Shown: positions 32,634-41,832 of the stretch, in pieces | Layout of the letters: each line of letters begins with the position of its first letter | Numbering within the stretch: position 1 is the stretch's first letter | DNA from: Rhodococcoides corynebacterioides | GTDB taxonomy: Bacteria; Actinomycetota; Actinomycetes; Mycobacteriales; Mycobacteriaceae | Direction of reading: 5' to 3' | Length of the DNA: 64,000 nucleotides | Assembly (NCBI RefSeq): GCF_019834675.1 | Contig: NZ_JABUBU010000012.1 | Location: 1-64,000 of the forward strand | Translations under genes and position numbers: made by a program | Notes under the pieces: generated by a model | Database searches by the model: none | What the model saw: only the letters and a program-made list of their open reading frames with translations | What the model was told of the DNA's origin: nothing

Positions 32634-35600
32634 CTACTGGTAGCCGATCTGTCCCGGACTCCAGAGTCCGGACCGCCCGACCGTGTCGACGTCCACCGTC
32701 GCGGGTTCCGCTTCGGGGTCGAGCGGGAGGTACCGCTCCAGCGAACCCCAGTCCCGCCGCAGGTCGTCGGCGAGGTAGGTGGGCACCGTCTCGGCGCGCA
32801 GGATCAGCGGAGTCCAGCCGAGCGGACCGCCGCCGACGGAGTCCTGCCACGCGTTGGTCGACTCCGCGCCCGTGCGATCGGGCAGGATGCGCCACTCCGG
32901 CAGTTCCGCGACACCCAAGCGGTGGTCGAAGGGCCGCTGGCAGGGGAACGCCAGGCCGACGGACCAGTCGAGCAGCACCGGCGCGGTCGGCCCGACGACG
33001 GCGTTCAGCGTCTCGGTCCGCGGTGTCCGCGGGGGCGTGACGGCGAGCCACTGGTCGCCCGCGAGGTCGTCGTCCGTCGCGACGACGCGCACCGCGTTCG
33101 CCTCCCGAGGGATGTCCGCCGGCGCGACGCGCAGTGTGCGCCACGACGGCTGCGGGCCGATGTCGATCGGGGTGACGCGGCCGAGGAGCCGCTCGTTGTC
33201 ACCGTCGACACCGTCGACACCGCCGACACCGTCGACGGCGGCGAACTCCAGCTCGAGCGACTGACCGGGCGTCACGATGCCGTCCGCGTCGACCGACCGG
33301 ATGCGCCCGGCGGCGGTGATGGCCAGGAAGTCCTCCGTCCGCGGCAGCGCGTACCAGCTGGACTCGAGGGTCGCCGGGGCACTGTCGCCGGAGCCGAAGC
33401 TGCCGAGGACCGGCGTGGTCGCGGGATCGAGGCCGAAGGGCAGGGCCACGCGGGAGCCGTTGACGCCGGTGCCCGCGGTGGTGCCGCCGCCGGTGCCCGC
33501 CGTGTTGGCGGTGCTGCTCTGGTCGGTGTCGGACGGGTCGACGGAGTTGGCGCCGCCCGTGGTGCCCGAGGTCTCCCGGTCCGCGGAGAGGTCGCTCGCC
33601 ACACCGTCGGGCGTGAACCCGACGGACGACGTCCCGGCCAGCGGATCGACGCCCGGCGTCGGGTTCAGCGGTTGCAGCATCGAGGAGTTCGGATCGGACT
33701 CCACCAGGACGTCGCGGGCCAGGCCGCACGTCTCGCCCGTGAGCGCGTTCAGGTTCGAGCGCGCCACGGAGTACGCGGGGTACTGCGACACCGCGCCCTT
33801 GAGGAGCGAGAGGATCTCGAACAGGACGACGGCGGCGGCCACGATCGTGAGCGGCGCCCCGCTCCAGCGCCGCAGGCGGGTGGGTTGCGGCGGGCGGAAC
33901 GGCGCGCGGAAGTGCTGCCACGCCGCCACGGCCAACGTCAGGACGGTCAGCCCGAGCAGGACGGTCGCGAATCCCTTGCCGGCGATGGACGGCGGTTTGT
34001 CGAACCACGGCACGCCGTAGCTCGAGACGTACCACCAGCCGTTCGAGCCGGTGAAGGCGAGCGCCGTCAGGAACAGCACGGCGGCGCCGAAGAGCGTGCG
34101 GTTGCGGGGTGAGCGTTCGGTGGCGGAGATGACGGCGATCGCGCCCAGCGCGGCCAACGACCCGGCGAGGCCGGCGTAGACCCCGAAGTGGTGGGTCCAC
34201 TTGGTGGGCGTGAACATCATCAGCGCGAGGGCGCCGACGACGATGCCGAGGATGCGTCGGGACGGCCCCAGCGAGGTGCCGGGGATGCGGCCGCCGCGTC
34301 GCAGCATGACGACGATGCAGGTCACCAGGCACAGCAGCATCGCGAAGACCGCGAACCGGCGGGCGAGCGACCCGTCGGGCGAGATGTTGAGGAGCGCGTC
34401 CCAGCGGTACCGCTCGTCGAACCACGCGACGTTGGGGCCCACGGCGGACCGGACGCGGGTCGCCTCCAGGACCGAGGCCACCGTCTGGTCGGCGAACACC
34501 GCCGTCAGCACCACGGTGCCGGCCGCGAGCAGCGGCGCGAGCAACGCCGGCAGCCCGATGGCACGACGTCGTCGAATCACGATCTGCAGCACGGGACGGG
34601 ACCCGGCGACGAGGGCGGCGATGGCGATCAGACCCGTCGGGCCGGCCGCCAGCGAGAAGGCCGCGATCACCGCGGCCACCGCCGCGGGAAGCAGTCGGCC
34701 GGTCGCGATGGCGCGTTCGATGGAGCACCACGTCAGGAGCGCGCCGAGGGCGATGACGGGCTCGGGGCGCAGGCCGTTGTCGTAGGGCAGCCAGAAGGCG
34801 AGGAAGACCAGGCCCGCCGTCCAGACCGCGACCGGCCGGGTGCGCACCGCGCGGCCGAGGCGCGGGATGACCTCGCGGCTGATGACGAGCCAGCACAGGA
34901 TGCCGGCGAGCAGGGCGGGCAGGCGCATCCACGGGCTGGCCGTGGAGACCTTGGTCAGCGCCGCGAGCATGTCGTAGTACGGCATGCCGAACGGCGCTTC
35001 GGGGACGCCGAACCAGCGGTAGTAGTTGGCCATGTATCCGGCGTTCTCGGACACGCGGGCCATGTTGAGCAGGTAGCCGTCGTCGGAGGTGTTGGCGCCG
35101 ATGACGTGCCAGACGACGAGCGTGCCCAGGACGACGGCGTCGACGCCGGTGAGGCGGAGCCAGTGGGCGGGGAGGAATCGACGCGGACGTCGACGGTCGA
35201 CGCCGTCGAGACGGTGCAGCGCCACCAGCGACGCGACGGTGAGCAGCGCGCCGACGATCATCGCGAGCAACTTGACGGTCGACGGCGAGGAGGAGAACCG
35301 CGAGTCGACGGCGACCGTGGCCGTGGTGCCGTCGGGTGCGGGGCCGGTCAGGGTGGTGAACAGTCCGACGGTCTGTGGTCGCTGGTCGCCGGCGACCTCG
35401 CCCACCCGCTCGCCGAGCGTGGCCGTCGTGCCGTCCTGCGTCGAGGTGATGGTCAGTCCGTCGCAGCCGGTGAGCGCGTCGGCGGGCGCCGAGAGCAGCA
35501 ACTGGTCCCGCAGCACCACCGACAGGCCGCGGTCGGCCCCGGTGGAGACGACCAGTCCGACCCGGCGGGCATCGGGCGCACCCGGCGCCGCGGTGGAGAG

Positions 35601-35876
35601 CACGACGCTGTCCGCCGGCGCGTCCGCGAGCACCGAGCAGGGGATGGTCGCGTCGAGGGCGAGGGGTCGGTAGGACACGAGGGGAGCGGAGACGGACTCG
35701 AACTGCCCGTCGGGCCAGGAGACGGTGGCTGCGTCCTGCTCGACCGGCAGGAACGGAGTGATCAGCGCGAGCAGAGTGCCGAGAACACCGGTGACCACGG
35801 CGACCAGCCGTGCCGTGCGGAACGACCGTGCTGCCGGGTCGGACGGGGATGGAGATTCGACGACGGCATTCGACAC
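32634..35876 (-). CDS. Arabinofuranosyltransferase, Emb family (first of two)
   Basis: The 1080-residue Emb protein is a paralogue of the downstream gene, with the same domain plan. The catalytic loop is NTSDDGYLLNMARVS with D265-D266, and M272 matches the ethambutol-associated methionine. The segment ANYYRWFGVPEAPFGMPYYD carries a two-residue difference from the usual FGWYYD. The sequence WMRLPALLAGILCWLVISREVIPRLG-like region is EmbB/C-type rather than EmbA-type. I start at GTG 35876 because TAGCAT lies seven bases upstream without a Shine-Dalgarno sequence; ATG 35915 is the longer option. It lies 35 bases after the GT-C-like gene in the dprE1-to-emb gene string. Confidence 0.94.
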   Translation of the reverse strand: MSNAVVESPSPSDPAARSFRTARLVAVVTGVLGTLLALITPFLPVEQDAATVSWPDGQFESVSAPLVSYRPLALDATIPCSVLADAPADSVVLSTAAPGAPDARRVGLVVSTGADRGLSVVLRDQLLLSAPADALTGCDGLTITSTQDGTTATLGERVGEVAGDQRPQTVGLFTTLTGPAPDGTTATVAVDSRFSSSPSTVKLLAMIVGALLTVASLVALHRLDGVDRRRPRRFLPAHWLRLTGVDAVVLGTLVVWHVIGANTSDDGYLLNMARVSENAGYMANYYRWFGVPEAPFGMPYYDMLAALTKVSTASPWMRLPALLAGILCWLVISREVIPRLGRAVRTRPVAVWTAGLVFLAFWLPYDNGLRPEPVIALGALLTWCSIERAIATGRLLPAAVAAVIAAFSLAAGPTGLIAIAALVAGSRPVLQIVIRRRRAIGLPALLAPLLAAGTVVLTAVFADQTVASVLEATRVRSAVGPNVAWFDERYRWDALLNISPDGSLARRFAVFAMLLCLVTCIVVMLRRGGRIPGTSLGPSRRILGIVVGALALMMFTPTKWTHHFGVYAGLAGSLAALGAIAVISATERSPRNRTLFGAAVLFLTALAFTGSNGWWYVSSYGVPWFDKPPSIAGKGFATVLLGLTVLTLAVAAWQHFRAPFRPPQPTRLRRWSGAPLTIVAAAVVLFEILSLLKGAVSQYPAYSVARSNLNALTGETCGLARDVLVESDPNSSMLQPLNPTPGVDPLAGTSSVGFTPDGVASDLSADRETSGTTGGANSVDPSDTDQSSTANTAGTGGGTTAGTGVNGSRVALPFGLDPATTPVLGSFGSGDSAPATLESSWYALPRTEDFLAITAAGRIRSVDADGIVTPGQSLELEFAAVDGVGGVDGVDGDNERLLGRVTPIDIGPQPSWRTLRVAPADIPREANAVRVVATDDDLAGDQWLAVTPPRTPRTETLNAVVGPTAPVLLDWSVGLAFPCQRPFDHRLGVAELPEWRILPDRTGAESTNAWQDSVGGGPLGWTPLILRAETVPTYLADDLRRDWGSLERYLPLDPEAEPATVDVDTVGRSGLWSPGQIGYQ

Positions 35877-35883
35877 GGCCCCG

Positions 35884-35889
35884 ATGCTA
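35884..35889 (-). promoter_or_regulatory. Predicted leaderless-transcript -10 (TAGCAT) of the first emb gene
   Basis: Minus-strand TAGCAT ends seven bases before GTG 35876, within the 35-base gap after the preceding gene. Confidence 0.5.
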
Positions 35890-35911
35890 GGCGACCGCTC
35901 CGCGGGGCCCG

Positions 35912-37708
35912 TCATTCCCGCATGCCGCGGACGTCCCAGAGCACCGCGTCGCCGAGGACGGTGCCGTCCTCGCCCAGCAGGTCGGCGACGGTGCGGCGCA
36001 GGGCGTCGGCCGTCGACTGCGCGGTGGGCAGGATCACGACGTCGGCGTTCCAGTAGGCGAGGTCCTCGCGGGCGCGGGTGCGATCGACGTCCGCGAGGGG
36101 CGGCACCTCACCGGTGCGCGCGACCCGGCCGAGGAGCAGGGCCGTGGGCCGATCGACGGCGCCGTACTTCGCCTCGCCGTCGGCCTCCCCGCTCGGGCCG
36201 ACGAAGTAGCCGCCGGCGATGCGGTAGGTCAGGCCGGCGTCGACCTGCCACCGGAGTGCGTCGGCGTTGCCGGGGCTCGGAATCGGCACGGTGACCACGG
36301 TGGCCATGCCGGTCTCGGCGCCGGTCTCGGCGCCGTCGACCAGGGCGCCCGGCAGACCGCCGGCGAGGACGGTGGGTGCCGGGGTGCGCTCGGCGGTGGG
36401 CAGGGGGACCGGGATCAGCGGAACCAGGGCGACGGCCAGCGCGCCCGCCCACAGAGCGGTCCGGCGTCGGCCGCTCCGATCGCCGCGGGCGGACAGGACG
36501 CGATCGGTGACGAGGGCGACGAGCATCGCCATGAGCGGCACCGCGGCCAACACGAACCGCGTCTCGAGGACGGATTCCAGCAGCGGCGTGCGGTCGAGCC
36601 ACTCGCCCGGGAGCCAGCGCGCGACGGGATCCTCGGTGATCGTCAGTTCGGTCCCCACCGACAGCACGGCGAGCACGAGCACGGTCGCGGCGGCAGCGCG
36701 CGCGATCGGCAGACGCCGCAGGACGACGACGCACGCCGCGACCAGCAGCAGCAGGGGGACGCCGAAGTAGGCGTTCTGCTCGGTGGGGTTGAGTGCTACG
36801 TCCTCGGCGGGAAACGCCGTGCCCCACAGCGACTGCGGCGGGAACGCCACGAAGGACAGCAGCGAGTTGCCGGGCAGCTGGTGGTCGAGGTGGGTGTAGC
36901 TCTGCGGTCCGCGGAACTGCCACCACAGGGGCACCGCGACCAGGGCGGCGGCCAGTGCGGCGGCGAGCAGAACCGGGCCGAGACCGCGCCGGATCGTGGC
37001 GAGCGTGGCGCGCGGCGCCGCCGCGGTGTGCGCCACCAGCATCACGGCGACGGCGATGGCGAAGATCAGCAACGGTTCCTCGCCGAGCAGTACCTGCCAC
37101 GCGGTGAGCAGGCCGAGAGCCACCGTGTGGCGGCGGACGTTCCGGCCCTGACCCAGCCGGATCAGGCACAGCGCCAGCACGGGCAGGACGCCCAGGAAGG
37201 TGAAGTTGGGGTGGGCGGACGCATGGCTGATCATGCCGGGGGCGAATCCGGCGATCAGTCCGCCCGACCCGGCCGCGAGGCGGGATCTGATCACCGTGCG
37301 CGAGAGGAGGAAGTACCACCCGAACGCGGTCGTCGCGAGGCCGAGCGTCAGGGCGAGCGTGAACGTCACCGTCGGACCGAACGCGAGGGTCACGGGGGTG
37401 AGCGGGATCGACAGGCCCAGCATGGCGGTGTTCGCCATCATGTTCACCCCGGCGGGGGCGTTCTGCAGATCGGAGAACAACGGGTTCTCCAGCGCGGCCA
37501 CCGATTTCGCGGTGACGGCGAAGAACCACTCCCACATGGTCTGGTCCTGGCCGGAGAATCGGAGGTACCCGGTGCCGAGACGGTGCCACTGCCCGCCGAG
37601 CACGATCACCGCGAGCAGGAGGTAGACGCCCGCGGCCACGACGTCGGGACGACGCCGTCGGCGCGCCGTCGTGACGTCGTCGACGGTCGGGTCGAGCACC
37701 TCGGTCAC
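35912..37708 (-). CDS. Unassigned polytopic membrane protein, GT-C glycosyltransferase-like
   Basis: The 598-residue protein has about ten hydrophobic helices and a soluble C-terminal domain of about 150 residues. After the first helix it has a loop with FSGQDQTMWEWFF and then ENPLFSDLQNAPAGVNMMANT; acidic residues in this first loop are a hallmark of GT-C glycosyltransferases. I do not recognise it as AftA, AftB, AftC, AftD or Emb. The GTG start overlaps the aftA stop by four bases (GTGA), so it is translationally coupled to aftA, and emb follows 35 bases later. A role in arabinan or a related polymer, probably with a polyprenyl-phosphate sugar donor, is inferred from context only. The slot corresponds to that of embC in M. 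tuberculosis. Confidence 0.85.
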   Translation of the reverse strand: MTEVLDPTVDDVTTARRRRRPDVVAAGVYLLLAVIVLGGQWHRLGTGYLRFSGQDQTMWEWFFAVTAKSVAALENPLFSDLQNAPAGVNMMANTAMLGLSIPLTPVTLAFGPTVTFTLALTLGLATTAFGWYFLLSRTVIRSRLAAGSGGLIAGFAPGMISHASAHPNFTFLGVLPVLALCLIRLGQGRNVRRHTVALGLLTAWQVLLGEEPLLIFAIAVAVMLVAHTAAAPRATLATIRRGLGPVLLAAALAAALVAVPLWWQFRGPQSYTHLDHQLPGNSLLSFVAFPPQSLWGTAFPAEDVALNPTEQNAYFGVPLLLLVAACVVVLRRLPIARAAAATVLVLAVLSVGTELTITEDPVARWLPGEWLDRTPLLESVLETRFVLAAVPLMAMLVALVTDRVLSARGDRSGRRRTALWAGALAVALVPLIPVPLPTAERTPAPTVLAGGLPGALVDGAETGAETGMATVVTVPIPSPGNADALRWQVDAGLTYRIAGGYFVGPSGEADGEAKYGAVDRPTALLLGRVARTGEVPPLADVDRTRAREDLAYWNADVVILPTAQSTADALRRTVADLLGEDGTVLGDAVLWDVRGMRE

Positions 37709-39648
37709 GAGCCGCCGCCCGCACCACCCGCACCGGCCGCGGCGACACCGGCGTCGGCACCGCGTACGACGAGCACGAACGGGCCGATCTCCTGCACGTC
37801 GAATCGCGGGTCGTCGAACAGGGTCTCGGGGAACGTCACCGAGTACCGACGCACGTTCGGATCGTTCGGGTAGACGTCCTCGGCGAGGCGGAGTGTGTAG
37901 CCGTCGGCGCCGCGACGGAACAGGAACGCGTCGGGTGCCCGCCACGGTGCGGCGTCGAGCGCGGCGACCAACTCCTCGGGCGTGGTGAGCTCGCTCCACG
38001 ACTCGATCGCGTCGGCCCGTGCGGAGAACTCGGCCAGCGGATTGGCGTAGTGGCTGGTCAGGCCCTGGAACCCGAAGTAGGGCAGGAACGCCAGGAAGGA
38101 CGTGTCCGAGGTGAGGACCACGGTGTCGGTCCGCGGGCCGGGTCGGGCGGCCTGCAGAGCGGCGTCGACCTCCCCGTAGTACGACGCGACGCCGGGCGCG
38201 CGGCGATCGGCTCGATCGCCGTTGCCGTCGGTGTCCGTGTACGCGACGGTGATCTCGTTCTGCAGGACGTGGGGGATGTCCTGGGCGAACGCCAGCGCCC
38301 CGACCACGGCGACGGCCACCGAGGCCGTCCGGACACGCGGGGACTCCGAGGCGACGAGGTACAGCACGCGGGTGCCGTCGACGACGCCGAACACGCCGGC
38401 CGCGCCGAGCAGGGCGATGAGGACCGGTTCGAGGCGGAACCCCAGCAGGGTGGTCCCGGCGACGGTCGCGAGCATCGACAGCAGCGCCCACAGGTACACG
38501 GCCGCCACGCCGACGCCGAGGGCCTGTGCGCGGCGGGAGTCCTTCAGCCGGAACAGGATCCACACCGTGCCGACCAGGCAGAGCGCGCCGAGGAGCGTGA
38601 ACTGCGTCATCGGCAGCGGCAGTTCGGCGCCGGTCTCCGGTAGGTAGTGCAGGGCGGTGCCGGATTCGGCGGTTCTCCCGGTGAGGGCCGCGGCCAGGTA
38701 CGGGGCCCAGACGGTCAGGGCGATCAGCCCCGACAGCGCGGCGATCACGATCAGGCGCACGGCCGGATCCACCAGGGACGACGGGGTTCTCGACGCGCGG
38801 TAGCGCAGCAGGGCCGACACCAGGGCCATGAGCGTGACGGCGAAGGCGGTGAACCCCAGGTAGAGCGTGTAGACGGTGGCCGCGACCCCGAGGAACACGC
38901 CGGTGGCGACCACGGCGGCCCACCCTGCACCGCGCGGAGCGTCCGGGCGGTGCAGACCGCCCCACGCGAGGATCAGCATCGGCGGGATCAGGACGGCGAT
39001 CACCGCGCCGTACGCCTCGGGGGAGGCGTACGCCAGGACCAGGGCCGTCACACCAAGCGCGGCGAGGATCGCGAGATCCCGGCGCACCAGGGCGGACCAC
39101 AGGACCAGGCCGATCACGGCGGCGACCGCGAGCGAACCGATGGCCCAGGGCTTGTACGCCTCCCAGCCCGCGAGCCCCAGGGCGTCCGCGATGCGCCCGC
39201 CCACCCAGAACCACCCGGCCGGGTAGTAGGGCGGCAGGTCCGCGTACGTCATGTCCTGCAGCGCAGCCGAATCCGTCAGACGCGTCAGGTACTCGGTGCG
39301 GAACTCCTGGTCGACGGAGACGCCGAACAGGTAGAGCTTCGTCGCCGCCAGCGGCATGCCCAGCGTGACGGTGACGAAGCCGGACAGCCCGATCCACGAC
39401 AACGGCTTCCACAGCAGCGGCCGACCGTTCCGGCGGGCCAGCACCACCGCGGCCCCGAGAACGGCCGTCGTCACCACCTGGCCGACCGTGGTGACGGCCC
39501 GAGTGACGTTGGAGGAGTTGAACGCCGGCCACTGCACCACGGAGAAGGCGATCAGGCCGGTCGCCGCGACGAGGGCGGCGACCACGACCGCCGCCACTGC
39601 CTCGGCGGCGACGGTGAGAGCCGTCCGCGCCGGCGCTGCCGCCCGCAC
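37705..39648 (-). CDS. aftA: Galactan 5-O-arabinofuranosyltransferase AftA
   Basis: The 647-residue GT-C protein matches AftA (643 residues in M. tuberculosis) in length and signatures: MPLAATKLYLFGVSVDQEF, RTEYLTRLTDSAALQDMTY, YPAGWFWVGGR, QDIPHVLQNEITVAYTDTDG and GFQGLTSHYANPLAEF. It adds the first arabinose residues to galactan from decaprenyl-phosphoarabinose on the outer membrane face. It follows dprE2 by two bases. I chose GTG 39648 for family length; no Shine-Dalgarno sequence is seen, so translation probably depends on coupling to dprE2. In-frame starts further upstream lie inside dprE2. Confidence 0.93.
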   Translation of the reverse strand: MRAAAPARTALTVAAEAVAAVVVAALVAATGLIAFSVVQWPAFNSSNVTRAVTTVGQVVTTAVLGAAVVLARRNGRPLLWKPLSWIGLSGFVTVTLGMPLAATKLYLFGVSVDQEFRTEYLTRLTDSAALQDMTYADLPPYYPAGWFWVGGRIADALGLAGWEAYKPWAIGSLAVAAVIGLVLWSALVRRDLAILAALGVTALVLAYASPEAYGAVIAVLIPPMLILAWGGLHRPDAPRGAGWAAVVATGVFLGVAATVYTLYLGFTAFAVTLMALVSALLRYRASRTPSSLVDPAVRLIVIAALSGLIALTVWAPYLAAALTGRTAESGTALHYLPETGAELPLPMTQFTLLGALCLVGTVWILFRLKDSRRAQALGVGVAAVYLWALLSMLATVAGTTLLGFRLEPVLIALLGAAGVFGVVDGTRVLYLVASESPRVRTASVAVAVVGALAFAQDIPHVLQNEITVAYTDTDGNGDRADRRAPGVASYYGEVDAALQAARPGPRTDTVVLTSDTSFLAFLPYFGFQGLTSHYANPLAEFSARADAIESWSELTTPEELVAALDAAPWRAPDAFLFRRGADGYTLRLAEDVYPNDPNVRRYSVTFPETLFDDPRFDVQEIGPFVLVVRGADAGVAAAGAGGAGGGS

Positions 39649-39650
39649 CG

Positions 39651-40415
39651 TCAGAGGGGGAGTTTGCGGAAGACCGGACGCGGCACGTGCCGCAGACCCA
39701 TCATCACGAAGCGGAAGGGGCCCGGTGCCCACACCAGGTCCTTGCCCTTGCGGGCCGAGGAGACGGCCAGCTTGGCGACGTCTTCCTTGTTCACCGTCAG
39801 GGGGGCTTCCTTGACGTGGGCGCTGAACTCGGTGCGCACCATGCCGGGGCGTATGACCGTGACGCGAGGACCGTACTCCCGCAACGCTTCTCCCAGGCCC
39901 AGGTAGAAGCCGTCGAGTCCGGCCTTGGTGGAGCCGTAGACGAAGTTGGAGCGGCGGACCCGCTCACCCGCCACCGAGGACATCACGATGATGCGTCCCG
40001 ACGCCTGCGCCTTCATCTTCTGCCCGAGCAGCACGCCGACGGACACGGAGGCGGTGTAGTTGACGTTCGCCGTCAGGACCGCCTTGCGCTGGTCCTGCCA
40101 CAGCTCCTCGGGGTCGAAGTCGACCGCGAACGCGACGACGGCGACGTCGACATCGCCTTTCTCCCACGCCTTCTCGATCACGGCGGGGTGCGCGTCGGTG
40201 TCGAGGGCGTCGAAGTCGATCACCTCGACCTCCCGCGCGCCGGCCGCCTGCATCTGCGCGACCGAGGCGTCGCGCTTCGGATCGTTCGGCAGCGCAGCGA
40301 GGATCACGCGCGCGGGAGCGGTGGCCAGGTACTCCTCGGTGATGGCGAGACCGATCTCGCTGGTGCCACCGAGCACCAGGATGGTCTGGGGGTCGCCCAC
40401 GGCGTCGATCGTCAC
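39651..40415 (-). CDS. dprE2: Decaprenylphosphoryl-2-keto-ribose reductase DprE2
   Basis: The 254-residue short-chain dehydrogenase equals the M. tuberculosis DprE2 length. The NAD(P)-binding motif is [11 protein letters not shown] near the N-terminus, the catalytic serine lies in [12 protein letters not shown], and YGSTK holds the Tyr/Lys pair. It reduces the 2-keto intermediate made by DprE1 to decaprenyl-phosphoarabinose. The GTG start overlaps the dprE1 stop by four bases, consistent with the two acting as one epimerase. Confidence 0.96.
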   Translation of the reverse strand: MTIDAVGDPQTILVLGGTSEIGLAITEEYLATAPARVILAALPNDPKRDASVAQMQAAGAREVEVIDFDALDTDAHPAVIEKAWEKGDVDVAVVAFAVDFDPEELWQDQRKAVLTANVNYTASVSVGVLLGQKMKAQASGRIIVMSSVAGERVRRSNFVYGSTKAGLDGFYLGLGEALREYGPRVTVIRPGMVRTEFSAHVKEAPLTVNKEDVAKLAVSSARKGKDLVWAPGPFRFVMMGLRHVPRPVFRKLPL

Positions 40416-41818
40416 AGCAATTCCAACCTTCTGGCCATATCGGAGGCGAACACGCCGGTGGGGTCGACGGAGCGGCGGACACCGATCCACTCGTCGATGC
40501 GGGGGTACATCGCGTGGAACGTCTCGGCCGAGGTCCGCGAATCCTTGGCCGTGTACAGGCGCCCGCCGAACTCGAGGACGCGCTTGTCCAGATCGGCGAC
40601 GAACCGGCCGAGACCGGCCTTGATGGGGAAGTCGACGCAGACGTTCCACCCGGCGATGGGGAAGCTCAGCGGGGCCTGGTTGCCCTCGCCGAACAGCTTG
40701 AAGACGTTGAGGAACGAGTAGTGCCCCGAGCGCTGGATGTCGACGATGATGCGCTTGAACTCCTCGACGGCCTGCGGCGGCACCACGAACTGGTACTGCA
40801 GGAAGCCGGCGGATCCGTACGCGCGGTTCCACTCACCGAACATGTCGAGCGGGTGATAGAACTGCGTCAGATTCTGGACCTTGCCGCGGTAGGTGCCCGA
40901 CTTGCGGTACCAGAGCTCGCCGATCGGCCCGAACGTCCACTTGTTGGCCAGACCGTTGGGGAAGACGTCGGGGAACGTCAGCAGCTGGGGGGCGTCGAAC
41001 TTCAGCGGATCCTTCTGCAGCTTGGTCGGCAGCTGGTCCAGCCGCGCCAGCGAGCCGCGCGAGATGGCGGCGCGGCCCAGCTTCGGCGGGCCGGAGATCG
41101 CGTCGAACCAGGCGCTCGAGTAGTCGTAGTTGCTCTCGCTGCCGTCGCTGTGGAACGCGATGGTGTCGTCGAGGCTCGCCGTGACGTCGCCGTCGGCGAT
41201 GAAGTACGCCGTCTCGGTCGGGGTCATCTGGATGGTGGCGCGCAGGATGATGCCCGTCAGCCCGTTGCCGCCCACGGTGGCCCAGAACAGCGCCGAGTCC
41301 GGGCCGTCGGGCGTGATGTGCCGGACGGTGCCGTCGGCGAGGAGCAGGTCCATCGACCGCACGTGGTTGCCGAAGCTGCCCGCGCTGTGATGGTTCTTGC
41401 CGTGGATGTCGCAGCCGATGGCGCCGCCGATGGTCACCTGCCGCGTGCCCGGCAGCACCGGGACCCAGAGGCCCAGCGGCAACGCGGCGCGCATCAGCTG
41501 GTCGAGGTTCACGCCACCGTCGACGTCGACGATGTGCGTCTCCGCGTTCATGGAGTGGATGCGGTTCATCGCGCTCATGTCGACGACGAGGCCGCCGCCG
41601 TTCTGCGCGTTGTCGCCGTAGCTGCGGCCCAGCCCGCGGGCGATGACACCGCGGCGCAGGTGCGACGGCTTGCTCTCGTTCTGCTCCGCCACCACCCGCA
41701 CCGCGTCGGCGACGACGGCCGGGTCCGGCGTGGAGAGAACCTGCGCCGTGGTGGGCGACGTGCGGGCCCACCCGGTGAGGGTGCGCGCGCTGGTCGGGGG
41801 CATATCGGTGATGGACAT
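40412..41818 (-). CDS. dprE1: Decaprenylphosphoryl-beta-D-ribose 2'-oxidase DprE1
   Basis: The 468-residue flavoenzyme of the vanillyl-alcohol-oxidase fold oxidises decaprenyl-phosphoribose at C2. The FAD-binding domain includes [40 protein letters not shown] and SFGNHVRSM. Cysteine C394 in [11 protein letters not shown] corresponds to Cys387, the residue trapped by benzothiazinones in mycobacteria. The ATG start is eight bases after TAACCT with no Shine-Dalgarno sequence, predicting a leaderless transcript. This gene heads dprE1-dprE2-aftA-GT-C-emb-emb. Confidence 0.97.
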   Translation of the reverse strand: MSITDMPPTSARTLTGWARTSPTTAQVLSTPDPAVVADAVRVVAEQNESKPSHLRRGVIARGLGRSYGDNAQNGGGLVVDMSAMNRIHSMNAETHIVDVDGGVNLDQLMRAALPLGLWVPVLPGTRQVTIGGAIGCDIHGKNHHSAGSFGNHVRSMDLLLADGTVRHITPDGPDSALFWATVGGNGLTGIILRATIQMTPTETAYFIADGDVTASLDDTIAFHSDGSESNYDYSSAWFDAISGPPKLGRAAISRGSLARLDQLPTKLQKDPLKFDAPQLLTFPDVFPNGLANKWTFGPIGELWYRKSGTYRGKVQNLTQFYHPLDMFGEWNRAYGSAGFLQYQFVVPPQAVEEFKRIIVDIQRSGHYSFLNVFKLFGEGNQAPLSFPIAGWNVCVDFPIKAGLGRFVADLDKRVLEFGGRLYTAKDSRTSAETFHAMYPRIDEWIGVRRSVDPTGVFASDMARRLELL

Positions 41819-41826
41819 CGGTAGTC

Positions 41827-41832
41827 AGGTTA
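41827..41832 (-). promoter_or_regulatory. Predicted leaderless-transcript -10 (TAACCT) of dprE1
   Basis: The hexamer ends eight bases before the dprE1 ATG. Its first three bases, TAA at 41830-41832, are also the stop codon of the upstream membrane protein gene. Confidence 0.55.
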
